This document shows positions 22,501-31,948 of a DNA stretch of 42,189 nucleotides, piece after piece. Position 1 is the stretch's first letter; each line of letters opens with the position of its first letter. Location: the IMG/VR virus record IMGVR_UViG_3300009502_000093, positions 1 to 42,189 of that record. One strand, given 5' to 3'. Source of the DNA: a virus. Made by a program: the position numbers and the translations under genes. Below the pieces are notes generated by a model. It did no database searches and had not been told where the DNA came from. It worked only from the letters and a program-made list of their open reading frames with translations.

Positions 22501-25500
22501 ATACACTTGCATATTTGGATCAACTAAAAGTAGATCGGGCGCCTTTGTATTATCAACCCAGTTATCCATTGGTGGATTAACAGTCATCGATCCCTCAAAG
22601 ATCGGTGTGGTGAATGGATTCAAATTAACTGTATTTGATGCCAATTGTTGTGTGATAATTGGTGATTTCACATAAGGTAATGTAAAAATATTTGTGTGCT
22701 GATTAACTGTATTAACACCAAAACCAAGGCTTGTTAGTGAAGTATTGCTGACGTTATTATATCCATTTAACAATACTGAAGATTGCAACGGATAATTTGT
22801 AACTGTTTGTGATGCAGACATTTGTTTATTAACAGTGTCAATTGACGCATTGAAATCTGAGTTTGATGTATCAACAGTTGCAAATGATGAAAAATCATCA
22901 ACAAGAATACCATTCTTGAAACGATTCAATCCATTAGAATCCGGAACTTGCAATGCTTGAGTGTTTTGTTCGAGTATAGAAATACTTGTATAGTATTCTA
23001 TATTGTTAACTCGTGTTTGCAAATTGGAAATGTCTTGCATAGTAAATCTTTGATGCTGAACTGCTTGCAACGAAAGATTTGGAAGAACACCAGCAGGTGC
23101 TTCCGTAGGAATATATGCAGTGTATGGATCATTAAATAGGTTAGATATAACCAAAGAACCGTCTGGTGCAGATGGTGAAGTTGGTATTGTTGATGGAACG
23201 CCATTAACAATTTGAAAACTTTTATCTTTACTCAAAATCAACAAATCATTACGAGCAAGATAATAAGCATAATTGCTATAAAATGATGTTAAATCTTGGG
23301 GTAAATAAACGCCTGTATCATCTGATGCAGGATTACCAGTATATTCAAATGTTCTTGTTGCTGTTGCATTCTTACGTGCTGGTCTCCAATCCAAGCAATC
23401 ACGCAGAGAATATATGTTGCCATCTTGTGCTGTGTATGTTGGAATTGATCCGTAGTTTTCTGGACTCGTCGAGATAGGTGACAAGTATGACATGCCGGTA
23501 AAGTATCCATCACCACCTGTGTGTTTGTAGTAATCGAAGATAACTAATAGATTACCTTTTGCTTGCGGTGCACCAGGTTTTAACGTAATTCTTGCGTGCT
23601 CATATGAATTGTCACGTTGACCATTATCGAATGTGTAATATGTTGTCACATCATAAGAAGAATTTGACAACATTGTATTTGATGCCGCTGTGTTGGCTGA
23701 TCCAGTATCGATAATTTTACGAATACGTTTTACGTCATTTACATATAATGATTGTGCCGTACCTGGAGTCACCAGACCGCCGTTTGTGATGTAGACTTGT
23801 GCGTTCGTTAAATCAACATATGTGTTACTTGCAACAATACCATCTGGTCCAGAAGTTGAAACAAAAGATGTATTACCCGTTATTAGATTTTTAGCACGAA
23901 CGATTCTATTTGTGTCATCAGCATTAACTACATTCACTTTAGCAATAATTGAAACTGTCATACCTGTAGTAATATTTACTGTATCACCTGCTGTCAGTGT
24001 CAATGTATTTTTATCTGTTGATACACTGATCGAACGACCATTAGTTGAAACAAAAGGTATAACATCGCCCACATTAACTGTAGGCGAAGAAGCATTTGAT
24101 GTACAAACGATTGTGTAATTTTGTTCTATGGCAGAAGTACCTAATGTTCCAGTACCACCAGCAAAACCAACAATGTTCTGTATACCTACAGGTAAAGTTA
24201 TTTGTATTTGTGATTGACCTGAAACATTAGAGAAAGATTTATTTCTGAAAACCTGAGTAGATGAATACAAAGAACCACTCATACTTGCTAAGAAAGGACT
24301 ACCAATCTTGAATATTAATTCCGGTATTCCAGGATTTTGAATATTCGTAGATGTAACCGAAGTGCCAGCAACTTGACTAGTTGTTTTACTTTGAGTATTG
24401 ATGTTTGCTTTTGCATTAATCACTAAAGAATTTGTATTAGCAATTGATGTAGCATTCACTGATGAAAATTTCAACGATACTTTAGATGTTGTGTCTGGTG
24501 TGATCGAGAATGATTTATTAACAGTGAATGTCTTTGTTGATGGTACATATTGCGTAATTGTTCTTGAATCACCTGAAGATGTACCAGAATCAATTGAAAG
24601 TGTAACACCCGTATATGCATTGGCTACGTTACAGAAAACGCCTGTAGTGTCTGTCAGTGTGATTGTTGTTGATGTTGCAGATGTTACGTTTGCAGAAATT
24701 GTGTTAGCAGAAATATCAGTCAGATATGCACGATAAACATAAGATAGAGTATTTGCATCTGTTGTGTTGTGATCGTAAACCAAACCACGCATATAGGCAG
24801 AGCCTACTTTTGTTGAATTGTAGACTACTGTATTCGCATTTGCTATATTTGCATAAGGCACACAATGCAAATCGATAGGCATCAATGTTGTTACATCAAA
24901 TAATCCTTTAACTGTATCGACATAGAGAAAATTACCATAATCCACAAAAACAGGATTTGTATTTTGAGTGACTGTAGTTCTTGCTCTTGTATTTGTTAAT
25001 TTAATTGGTGATTGATTTTCGATTCGATATCCACGTACATATGCAATACCAGGACCAATATTCAGATCATAAACAGCACTATTTGCTGTATTACTTGTTG
25101 GTGTTACATTGAAAGCATTAACGATGAAGTCACCATTTGTGTCATATGTGCGTTTAGCAAAATAATCATCAATTGAAGAATAGACTGTATTATTTGTTTG
25201 TTTAATTATTTGTCCATTGCTTATTTTTAGCAATTGGATAAAACTGTCATCACTACCCAACGTTAATGGTCTAGTTTGTAATGATAGAGTTACTTGATAT
25301 CTGTCTGCACCAGGTGCTTGATAATTTGATGATCCTGTAGCAGGATCAAGAAGTGAACTGTCTGTTGAATAGGTCACTGTAGATTCTACAATATTTAAAC
25401 CAACACGAAGCGAAGGAACATTATCATATTTGTCTAAGATGACTGTTTGTGGTAATACTGTAACAAAATTACCAATTGAATATTGATTTACCGCACCAGA

Positions 25501-26070
25501 AGAACTCGTGATTTGATTGGAACCGGTAATTACATAAAACACACCAGCAGAAATAGATGCAACAGATGAATTTCCAACCGAAGTTGTGCCACCAGATACA
25601 CCAATTGATGTTGCGGAAGGTGTTAGTGATGAACCATTGTTAATATAAACAGTCATTGCATCACTGAATGTTCCACCAGAAAGATATGTTACTATTAATG
25701 TTGGTGGATCACCAGCAGTTACAGCATTACCCGTTGCTTCGGCTGTAGCAATAACACGAGCAACGATAGTTCCAGTAGAATCTGTTATTGTAGTATTTAA
25801 AAAGTTTGCAGCCGTAACTGAAATTCCACCATAAGTATAATTTAGTTTTATATATTGTGATTTTAAGTTTGTCGTTACTTGACCACCCGAAACTGGTGTA
25901 TTTTGTGAATATATCGACGAAGCAAATTGAGAAATCTGATTTTGTAAAATAGTCTGAGATTGTGTCAATTCTCTTGCTTGAACGGCTTGACCGGGTTTAA
26001 ATAGAATACGATGGTAATTTTTGTCTGGGCTAAAGTCATCAAAATATGGCGAAGTTGCGTAATTGATCAT
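19525..26070 (-). CDS. Giant baseplate protein, DUF4815 type
   Basis: This 2181-residue protein is the largest in the window. The N-terminus YFDDFSPDKNYHRILFKPGQ plus AVQARELTQSQTILQNQI (residues 8-48) is the hallmark of DUF4815 proteins, which sit beside gp8 in aquatic T4-like phages and are thought to be baseplate or fibre-anchor components. Further recognisable parts are YVRGYRIEN (about 350), SLRDCLDWRPAR (about 900), a long beta-rich middle, and near residues 1950-2020 two GG.GY modules (LVSGGAGY, VTYGGSGYLSTPTVTI). The C-terminus APYLTEMRAIALPSGTGL is also typical. It has an AGGAAAA site before ATG 26070. T4 has no direct equivalent; it may replace gp10-like functions, but that is a guess. 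Confidence 0.8.
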   Translation of the reverse strand: MINYATSPYFDDFSPDKNYHRILFKPGQAVQARELTQSQTILQNQISQFASSIYSQNTPVSGGQVTTNLKSQYIKLNYTYGGISVTAANFLNTTITDSTGTIVARVIATAEATGNAVTAGDPPTLIVTYLSGGTFSDAMTVYINNGSSLTPSATSIGVSGGTTSVGNSSVASISAGVFYVITGSNQITSSSGAVNQYSIGNFVTVLPQTVILDKYDNVPSLRVGLNIVESTVTYSTDSSLLDPATGSSNYQAPGADRYQVTLSLQTRPLTLGSDDSFIQLLKISNGQIIKQTNNTVYSSIDDYFAKRTYDTNGDFIVNAFNVTPTSNTANSAVYDLNIGPGIAYVRGYRIENQSPIKLTNTRARTTVTQNTNPVFVDYGNFLYVDTVKGLFDVTTLMPIDLHCVPYANIANANTVVYNSTKVGSAYMRGLVYDHNTTDANTLSYVYRAYLTDISANTISANVTSATSTTITLTDTTGVFCNVANAYTGVTLSIDSGTSSGDSRTITQYVPSTKTFTVNKSFSITPDTTSKVSLKFSSVNATSIANTNSLVINAKANINTQSKTTSQVAGTSVTSTNIQNPGIPELIFKIGSPFLASMSGSLYSSTQVFRNKSFSNVSGQSQIQITLPVGIQNIVGFAGGTGTLGTSAIEQNYTIVCTSNASSPTVNVGDVIPFVSTNGRSISVSTDKNTLTLTAGDTVNITTGMTVSIIAKVNVVNADDTNRIVRAKNLITGNTSFVSTSGPDGIVASNTYVDLTNAQVYITNGGLVTPGTAQSLYVNDVKRIRKIIDTGSANTAASNTMLSNSSYDVTTYYTFDNGQRDNSYEHARITLKPGAPQAKGNLLVIFDYYKHTGGDGYFTGMSYLSPISTSPENYGSIPTYTAQDGNIYSLRDCLDWRPARKNATATRTFEYTGNPASDDTGVYLPQDLTSFYSNYAYYLARNDLLILSKDKSFQIVNGVPSTIPTSPSAPDGSLVISNLFNDPYTAYIPTEAPAGVLPNLSLQAVQHQRFTMQDISNLQTRVNNIEYYTSISILEQNTQALQVPDSNGLNRFKNGILVDDFSSFATVDTSNSDFNASIDTVNKQMSASQTVTNYPLQSSVLLNGYNNVSNTSLTSLGFGVNTVNQHTNIFTLPYVKSPIITQQLASNTVNLNPFTTPIFEGSMTVNPPMDNWVDNTKAPDLLLVDPNMQVYQQSNNLNILSVGNWQTVPGSEWSTSYSQSVINHGAFNGPFGSVVGYSVNSTQTYVNLSQTTVSGYWSQLPSTYNSTNGYITNVAIQPYIRAQDLVARAGSLKVNTPLTTSFDSTIVDPYISLPTVLELTGVTGSFNSGDLIGYLSSGNWNLLGKVVDVYNYANTSNTRLYTFVSAVGMTANTLSTIQNGQFDSNGNYLSTTAYGTPQSNTINGVTLNMSGGVVSANNGTSSNVSGGGTYTTGVTQIQLSPLASNTNNFYTGSAISVTSTNGTSTTTYTANVTSYVGSTKIATLDTSIAVSSGYNSTVGSALTSVYRMRGNKNWSNNTNYLTSISNGVAPQISSNEIGNFAAVFSIPPSTFQNGQRQFRVDNRTVSTDSTSATTYAVATFTASGLSTTSQALDFAPSIASAKNTFSSTQYIQNQLVASSYSITPYDPVAQTFIVDKSNYPNGVFLSSVKFFFQSKPTTSNVPVKLSIVGTLNGYPNGQTLDYAIASLTPDKVNVSSTPHYLDSTSYTEFTFDAPVFIQSGKLYSFILQSNSTEYNVYLASQGATAISSSVKNLPTDATPSVITKIGTTPYVGSLFLSQNAITWVADPTKSLMFVVNQALFDTTQSPKIQFVVPKNLPTRKSLSNFVNGTVQANTIVNLDNTLSSSNILSDAYNITTTDLLPTSTAINYTYNATVSSTGAYAGETSTAPGRFGSPKLTNVLLNDNKGERVLVANSNNSFIVYASMTSADSNVSPMLSDDGLTVYNVKYNINNLPFSNSQITLVSGGAGYNVNTTTVSVSAPDQTGGVQATASANIANGVIQSVYVTYGGSGYLSTPTVTITDANTSPGTGASLSLVSEYSPKGGNAATKYITKKVVLAPGNDSGDLRVFLAGYRPVGSNIIVMYKLLSSADSQTFDSGSWQLMTPMSNFTYYSKNFGDTQEIEYAPGINNIANNYISYTSTNGTTYKSFIQFAIKIILITSDNTNAPYLTEMRAIALPSGTGL

Positions 26071-26091
26071 TAAAATATTTTCCTAAATCTT

Positions 26092-27462
26092 TTAAAATTT
26101 TAAAACAAGTCTTAGTTGTTCGTTACCATTTGGTGATCTTTGTATTGGTTGTCTATTCTCAAAGTACATCATGTAACCAGAACCGACACTGAATTTTGTA
26201 TTATTGTATTGCAGCAATACTCTTGAAGCACCAGATGAACTTCCATAAATTGCTGAACTAAGTGTTGGTGTTCCATATGTATTTATCAGTGAAATTACGT
26301 TGTTTGTTGAATCAAAAGAACAAACTGTTGCTGTATATGTCGCAGTTCCTAGTGTAGTACCTTGATAGACTGTTTCTCCTGACGAAAATGCACCAGAACC
26401 AACAGATATTGTTGCTAAGTCACTAGTATTATATATGTTAGAGGTTGGAGTTGTTCCATCTATCAGTGCTGGATTCACAACAATTCCTAATTGTCGATAT
26501 GATATATCAGTCGGTACGTTGCCACTCTCACCCCCATCAAACTCTGCGCTAACCATGATATGATTACATCCTAACTCGGAAACTGGATCAATTCCGTGAC
26601 CACCAATCGGAGAAATAATAGCATTCGCAGTTGCTCCAGAACCAGAATAACCAATTGTTGGTCCTATTGACACGTTTGCATAGGTGTAATTATTTCCAGT
26701 ATTCGTCATGACCACATCAACAACCATGTTGTTTGTAACATTAGCATAACCGGTTGCACCAACACCGTCACCGGTAATTGTTACCACAGTAGTTGAAAAA
26801 CCGTTGGAGTAACTATTTCCAGAAGAAACTACATTGATTGCGTCAATAGAACCCATTTTTGATGTAAATAACGGGTTAGGCGTGTTATTTCCTACAGAAA
26901 GTGGTATCCAATTGTTATCGAAAAAGTTCTTTTTCAGACCTTTATCTATTGTTGTTACATATATCCATTTGTAACCGTCGGCAAGATAAAGTGTATTTGA
27001 TGAATTTAAAACACCCGCTTGCAATACTGGTTGAATAGTGGAAGCAGAGCCATTGGCATTAGACAAACACTTAAAGATTTGATCATAGTTGTTTCGAACA
27101 TAAAATTTTTGTGTTATGATACCATTAGAATCCATAGTAAACATATCATTATAATCTGTATATGGCGTGTAAACATTACCCGAAGTCCAATCAATTCTAG
27201 GAACCACAGGACACATATTTGATGTTGTTAGCAATTTCGCAGCAAACATGTGTTTAAATGTTTGTTTGATGTATGACTGGGATTGATTGGGTATAGGAAT
27301 ATTTACATCATCGGGCCAAGGATCCGGTTTGCCCAAGAAAAAATATGATGTAGAATTTACATTGGGTACAAATCCCGATGCAGTGATTACAAAAAAATAT
27401 GTTAGTTCAACCTCTACAGTTGAAGCATATGTTGTGAGTAGTCCGTTAACTGTGTTCGCCAT
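26092..27462 (-). CDS. 8: Baseplate wedge protein gp8
   Basis: This 456-residue protein (T4 gp8: 334) has the T4 hallmark segments: YFFLGKPDPWPDDVNIP near residues 40-56 (T4 FITFGRSEPW), VVPRIDWTSGNVY, NDMFTMDSNG, DGYKWIYVTTI, and the end MYFENRQPIQRSPNGNEQLR (T4 YMENRPPI). The extra length is in the middle and C-terminal half: a repeat module at about 210-285 (VVSSGNSYSNG, TNTGNNYTYANVSIG) and a GSGAFSSGETVYQGTTLG module near 355-410. It has no Shine-Dalgarno: AATAAATA ends four bases before the ATG at 27462. In T4, gp8 dimers join the gp6-gp7-gp10 wedge. Confidence 0.9.
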   Translation of the reverse strand: MANTVNGLLTTYASTVEVELTYFFVITASGFVPNVNSTSYFFLGKPDPWPDDVNIPIPNQSQSYIKQTFKHMFAAKLLTTSNMCPVVPRIDWTSGNVYTPYTDYNDMFTMDSNGIITQKFYVRNNYDQIFKCLSNANGSASTIQPVLQAGVLNSSNTLYLADGYKWIYVTTIDKGLKKNFFDNNWIPLSVGNNTPNPLFTSKMGSIDAINVVSSGNSYSNGFSTTVVTITGDGVGATGYANVTNNMVVDVVMTNTGNNYTYANVSIGPTIGYSGSGATANAIISPIGGHGIDPVSELGCNHIMVSAEFDGGESGNVPTDISYRQLGIVVNPALIDGTTPTSNIYNTSDLATISVGSGAFSSGETVYQGTTLGTATYTATVCSFDSTNNVISLINTYGTPTLSSAIYGSSSGASRVLLQYNNTKFSVGSGYMMYFENRQPIQRSPNGNEQLRLVLKF

Positions 27463-27472
27463 GATCTATTTA

Positions 27473-29197
27473 TTAAGCGTGTGTAACAGCAACAAATGTA
27501 TTTTGTGCAGTTCCGTCGATGCTCATATATCTCGCTAAAATTGTTGATGTTGATGGTACTGCGTATGTGTTAGAATTAACCGTTGAATTTAATGCAGTAA
27601 CACCATGTGTAAATGTTTGATTAGTGCCTGATGTGTTTGTGACCCAAAGAAGAACCTCTTTACCCGCTAACAAATTAGAAAGTGTGACAACTAAACCTGT
27701 CGTGGTTTGAGCACGAACTACTGCATTGTTTGCAAAATCAATTGTTATTGCTGTTTGTGCTGCAGGATAAACTAATGGTGTGTAAACAAATCCTTTTTGT
27801 GGATTTACATATCCAGAAAATGTTACAGATAAAGCATTGAAACTTGCAACTTGCGTTAGAGTATTTGATCCGATTGGTGTGTTCCAAAACTGAATCTGTG
27901 TTCCTCTATTGGTGTCGCTGAAATTTTCAGATGCTACAAAATCAATTTTTGTCGGTGAAGACGATGGAAACTGTGTTCCGGTATATCCGCTACCAGTGAT
28001 ACGCATCATTACATCATTTGCTTGAACTGCTGTAGGTGTAGTTACAGAACCACGACCCATACGCCCAACAATTACAGGATACGTATTTTGACCAAAACTA
28101 TCAATAACAACTCTTGTTGTGGAGTTTGCTTTTCCTGTAATTTGTAACATGTAATTTGTATTAGATGGTGCAAATGTGGAATAGTTATTGCTTGCTGTTA
28201 TTTGTATAAATGCATTACTTGGATTAAATGATGAATTATTGAATTGAATGTAACTATTTTGAGAAACAACATTACCTAAAGCCGTTAATGTGCCGGGAAC
28301 AATCAAATTACTATTAGTGGTAATTGTTGTTGTATTTTGCAATGCTGTATTGGCAATAGAATTTGCGGTATTTGCTTGATTATATGCAAGTTGTGCTATG
28401 GGTTCCGATGTCAATACTAAACTATTGTTAGAATAAACAGCAGTTGCATATAAATTACCGCCAACACCGACACCACCGGTGACTATCAAAGCGCCAGTTG
28501 AATTTGAATTTGCTGTAGCCGCACTTTGAACAAATACCTCGGTGTATAGTGGAAATATGACATCTCCAAGTCCATCAGGATCAATAATTAAATTTGCGCC
28601 CGATCCTTTCGGTGTTGTTATGCCATTAGTAATTAAATTTGCGCCATTAGATATTGTTAAACCTGATGCATTAATTTTAACTAAAATATTCGCAGTGTTG
28701 ATTCCACCTGAAATGAATCTAGTTTCTGTTCCTGCTTGAACTGTGCCAATTACCAAATTACCACTTTTGTTTGTTGATGGATTACCCTGAACATAAAGGT
28801 ATCCGGATAATGGTTCGATTGCAGTACCTAAACTATTGTATGGATTGGTATTACCATATGTCGAATTCGTGATGCCCAAATCAACATAATAACTTATATC
28901 ATTACCTATGTCAGCAGTTACAATATAATCAGCAGTACCGTTCGCATTTAAATTTTGTTCATTAACTTGAACATATGATCCGTTAATGCCTGTAAATTGA
29001 GCAACTAAATTGGGTAAAGACGTTGCACCCGTTCCAACAATTAACGAATTATTTGAATAAAGCGTCGAGCCTAATGCTTGACCTGTAATGCTAAATGTGT
29101 TATTTGCACCTAAGTCTGTTGTTACGAACAAAGACTGTGCTGGATTTGCATTTAAATTGTAACTTGGTGTCAAGCCTGAAATTTTTACTGAACTCAT
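27473..29197 (-). CDS. Fibre-like virion protein inserted between gp7 and gp8
   Basis: This 574-residue protein has repeated motifs of phage fibres: VQVNEQNLNANGTADYIVTA (about 77-96), SGYLYVQGNPSTNKSGNLVIG (split by a loop), TGALIVTGGVGVGGNLYATA (about 230-250), a single ANTANSIA rod element, VIVGRMGRGSVTTPTAVQAN and RITGSGYTGTQFPSSSPTKID, typical of fibre heads before chaperone domains, and a C-terminal beta domain (VTNTSGTNQTFTHGV). No S74 chaperone or glycine-rich tip follows. It lies between gp7 and gp8, where T4 has no gene, so it may be a baseplate-attached short fibre or spike. It has an AGGA site before ATG 29197. Confidence 0.75.
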   Translation of the reverse strand: MSSVKISGLTPSYNLNANPAQSLFVTTDLGANNTFSITGQALGSTLYSNNSLIVGTGATSLPNLVAQFTGINGSYVQVNEQNLNANGTADYIVTADIGNDISYYVDLGITNSTYGNTNPYNSLGTAIEPLSGYLYVQGNPSTNKSGNLVIGTVQAGTETRFISGGINTANILVKINASGLTISNGANLITNGITTPKGSGANLIIDPDGLGDVIFPLYTEVFVQSAATANSNSTGALIVTGGVGVGGNLYATAVYSNNSLVLTSEPIAQLAYNQANTANSIANTALQNTTTITTNSNLIVPGTLTALGNVVSQNSYIQFNNSSFNPSNAFIQITASNNYSTFAPSNTNYMLQITGKANSTTRVVIDSFGQNTYPVIVGRMGRGSVTTPTAVQANDVMMRITGSGYTGTQFPSSSPTKIDFVASENFSDTNRGTQIQFWNTPIGSNTLTQVASFNALSVTFSGYVNPQKGFVYTPLVYPAAQTAITIDFANNAVVRAQTTTGLVVTLSNLLAGKEVLLWVTNTSGTNQTFTHGVTALNSTVNSNTYAVPSTSTILARYMSIDGTAQNTFVAVTHA

Positions 29198-29200
29198 TTG

Positions 29201-31948
29201 TTATCCTAATAGAAGTATTCTACCATCTTCGGTTATTATTATTGAACCATTCTCTGTCAACAAATCAACAACTTCAACGACTTGCGTGATTCCAGAAACC
29301 CAAACGTTGCTAGAATTTACATTTTGTGTGAAATATAGGTATCCTGTTTGTGCAGATGAATATGTACCATTTACAGTAATTGTTGTTCCGAGACCGTGTT
29401 GATCGACATGAACAATTTGTTTATAATTTACACCATCGAAAGAAACCGAATCGTAATTGTGCATAAAGTCACTAAAATACGATATTGTATTTCCTGTTGC
29501 AACATTCCATGTATTTGTTATACTATTGATATTTATGATTGATGAATTAGCACTTGCTGTTGCAATAGCAACATTTGGTACTGAAGTTACCCAATTGTCG
29601 TATAATGTGATGCTATTTGCTGTGAATGATTTCACATTCGAGTAAAATGGTGTTCCATTTGTATAAATTGTCACGAATGAGTTTGAAGAAATTACGTTTG
29701 CTATGTTTGATCCGCTTAGATTTGTAAAATTAATCGTGTTTGATGAACCAGATGCAACATTCGCAATATAATTATAATTGCTTAATAGATAACCTAATGG
29801 ACTCAAAGACAATTCTTCACTAGTCATTGAGCCGTGGAAAGAAACATTATTTTTTAATAAATTGTATGCATTATATTTCATACCAGCAGGATGTAAAAAT
29901 GATAATGCTGTATTTGCGTAATTCACTAATGCTTTTTCTACTTGCAGAATGTATGCATAATTATTATAATTTTCACTTTCCAGCAATGAATAACCTGATG
30001 GTTGTCCATCTGAGTTTTGATAAAAACCTGTTCCGTACTGAACACCATTACTGAAATTTACTGTTGCTTTTGCTGATCCATTACCGTAAATTTTTCTGCC
30101 TGTTGTATAAATTCCACTAGTTGTTTGAACTAATGATAGGTTTGCACCTATATCCATACCACTCCTAGCGATATAGATCGATCCATTATTATTAAATGTT
30201 CCATTATAATTATACACTCTTATGTTATAATTATTTGCTGAATAGTAAGAAATCGAATCTACATTAGCAAAAAATGTTTGATTTGCTAAAGTGCCTTGAT
30301 ATAATAAATCACCTTTTGTTGGACTATTACTTAAAACGACATTTGCAACTAATAAATCTTCTATACGTAATGATACATTCGGTGTAGAAACATAATCTTT
30401 ACCCACATTAGTTAAGGTAATTCCTGTTACTTGTCCGTAAGATGTTGAGGATAATGAGAATGTTGCATCTCCACCAACAAGACCAGGTATGTATAATGAT
30501 GCACCAGAACCTGTTGCTGTGTTGACAGATACAGTAGGTAAACCGTTTTGATACGACATACCACCTAAAGGGTATTTTGTATTACCAGAAAGATCAGAAA
30601 TGTACGAAATTTGTTGAATTGCACCATTAGCCGCAACAGAAGTCACGTTAGCATATGCACCGTAACCTGAGCCACCCGAAAATAAAATTTTATCATTTAA
30701 TTGGTAATTTAAACCACCAGAAGATATCTGTACCGAACCAAGAATACCCATTGAAGATAGTGATTCTAATGTAGAAATGTCAGTTAAATAATAACCTACA
30801 GCGTTTGCTGTTGTTGTTGCATCATAACCAGAACCACCAGAAGTAATTGTCGTTGCAGAAATACCAAATGTATTTAATATTGGAAATGTTAAAGCATTTA
30901 CCAGTTTAGTGTTTGCATTTGCATTGGTCAAATTCGAAAAATTATACGACCCTGAATTAATTTTTATTGATGCTTTTGATGCAATAGTATCATTAGGTAC
31001 AAGATAGACGTAATACGGTGTTGGATCAAAAGTTGTAACTAAAGCATTTGCGTTTGATCCTGTTCCAGAACCTGAAATGATGTTAATTCCGGTGAAACTA
31101 CCCGGACGATAACCTTGACCTTTATATATCGGTGTGCTGCTAGTAATACTTGCATTTGTTACTGACGAGATGTATCCTGAGGCACCAATAGGATTAGACA
31201 CTACTGGATTTAATCCACCGTAAAAAACAACTGGATCACCAACATTATAACTAGAGCCTGGATTATTTGAATCCGGTGTAACAGAAGAAACAACACCTAA
31301 AATCTGCGCTCTGACATTTGCAGAATCGATCAATACAGTTGTGTTGTGATTATCTACAACGTGAACATATTCACCTGTTGAGAAATTCCTATCTATACCA
31401 GATAATGTGACCTGTGTTATATTATTACTAATATTGACACTTGAAATTGTTGCATATCCTTTCGATGTCTCGCCAAAAACTCTATAGTTTATCACCGATA
31501 GCCATCTTGGATCAGAAGTGTAGAGATTTAATAATTTTGTGATTGTCCATTTACCGTCAGATGCACGTAGTATATAATCTTTTGCATTATATAATTGAAC
31601 ATCTGAATTATAAAGAACTCTAAAAAGAAACTTATAAGAAGATGGTGTTCCTTTTGTTTTGTATAACTGATTTGCTATTTTTGTTAATTTTGCTTGGTCT
31701 ACAAGCGAACCTTCTGGAAAGAAAGGAAGAAAATCATTCTTGAAATATTGAAGAAAATCAGTTAATGTTGTGTCAATGTCATAATAATTCGGTAGGTTCT
31801 TGGCACCATACACCACATTACCAGACATTTCCATCCACTCATAGTATGCCTGAAGGAATAAAACAAAGTTCTCGTAGTCAGGATCATCCCGAATAAAGGC
31901 GGGTAATTGACTAGGAACTAGTAATGATGTTTTATTGATATATGACAT
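29201..31948 (-). CDS. 7: Baseplate wedge protein gp7, short form
   Basis: This 915-residue protein matches the C-terminal part of T4 gp7. Residues 14-120 contain LPAFIRDDPDYENFVLFLQA and YKTKGTPSSYKFLFRVLYNS (T4: YSTKGIEASYKFLFKVLYN), and around residue 690 LSFLHPAGMKYNAYNLLKNN matches the T4 RFVHPVG segment. The long N-terminal region of T4 gp7 is absent. Between the conserved parts are several GG.GY repeats (ITSGGSGYD, LFSGGSGYG, LTNVGKDYVSTPNVSL), and about 200 extra beta-rich residues follow, ending LTENGSIIITEDGRILLLG. It overlaps gp6 by one base (TAATG). Its role is to link gp6-gp25-gp53 with outer baseplate proteins. Confidence 0.85.
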   Translation of the reverse strand: MSYINKTSLLVPSQLPAFIRDDPDYENFVLFLQAYYEWMEMSGNVVYGAKNLPNYYDIDTTLTDFLQYFKNDFLPFFPEGSLVDQAKLTKIANQLYKTKGTPSSYKFLFRVLYNSDVQLYNAKDYILRASDGKWTITKLLNLYTSDPRWLSVINYRVFGETSKGYATISSVNISNNITQVTLSGIDRNFSTGEYVHVVDNHNTTVLIDSANVRAQILGVVSSVTPDSNNPGSSYNVGDPVVFYGGLNPVVSNPIGASGYISSVTNASITSSTPIYKGQGYRPGSFTGINIISGSGTGSNANALVTTFDPTPYYVYLVPNDTIASKASIKINSGSYNFSNLTNANANTKLVNALTFPILNTFGISATTITSGGSGYDATTTANAVGYYLTDISTLESLSSMGILGSVQISSGGLNYQLNDKILFSGGSGYGAYANVTSVAANGAIQQISYISDLSGNTKYPLGGMSYQNGLPTVSVNTATGSGASLYIPGLVGGDATFSLSSTSYGQVTGITLTNVGKDYVSTPNVSLRIEDLLVANVVLSNSPTKGDLLYQGTLANQTFFANVDSISYYSANNYNIRVYNYNGTFNNNGSIYIARSGMDIGANLSLVQTTSGIYTTGRKIYGNGSAKATVNFSNGVQYGTGFYQNSDGQPSGYSLLESENYNNYAYILQVEKALVNYANTALSFLHPAGMKYNAYNLLKNNVSFHGSMTSEELSLSPLGYLLSNYNYIANVASGSSNTINFTNLSGSNIANVISSNSFVTIYTNGTPFYSNVKSFTANSITLYDNWVTSVPNVAIATASANSSIININSITNTWNVATGNTISYFSDFMHNYDSVSFDGVNYKQIVHVDQHGLGTTITVNGTYSSAQTGYLYFTQNVNSSNVWVSGITQVVEVVDLLTENGSIIITEDGRILLLG

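Noticed and set aside
29524-29536. Late-box-like CATAAATA inside gp7
   Set aside because: It lies within coding sequence in AT-rich DNA, where one-mismatch boxes are expected by chance; only boxes in gene junctions were kept.
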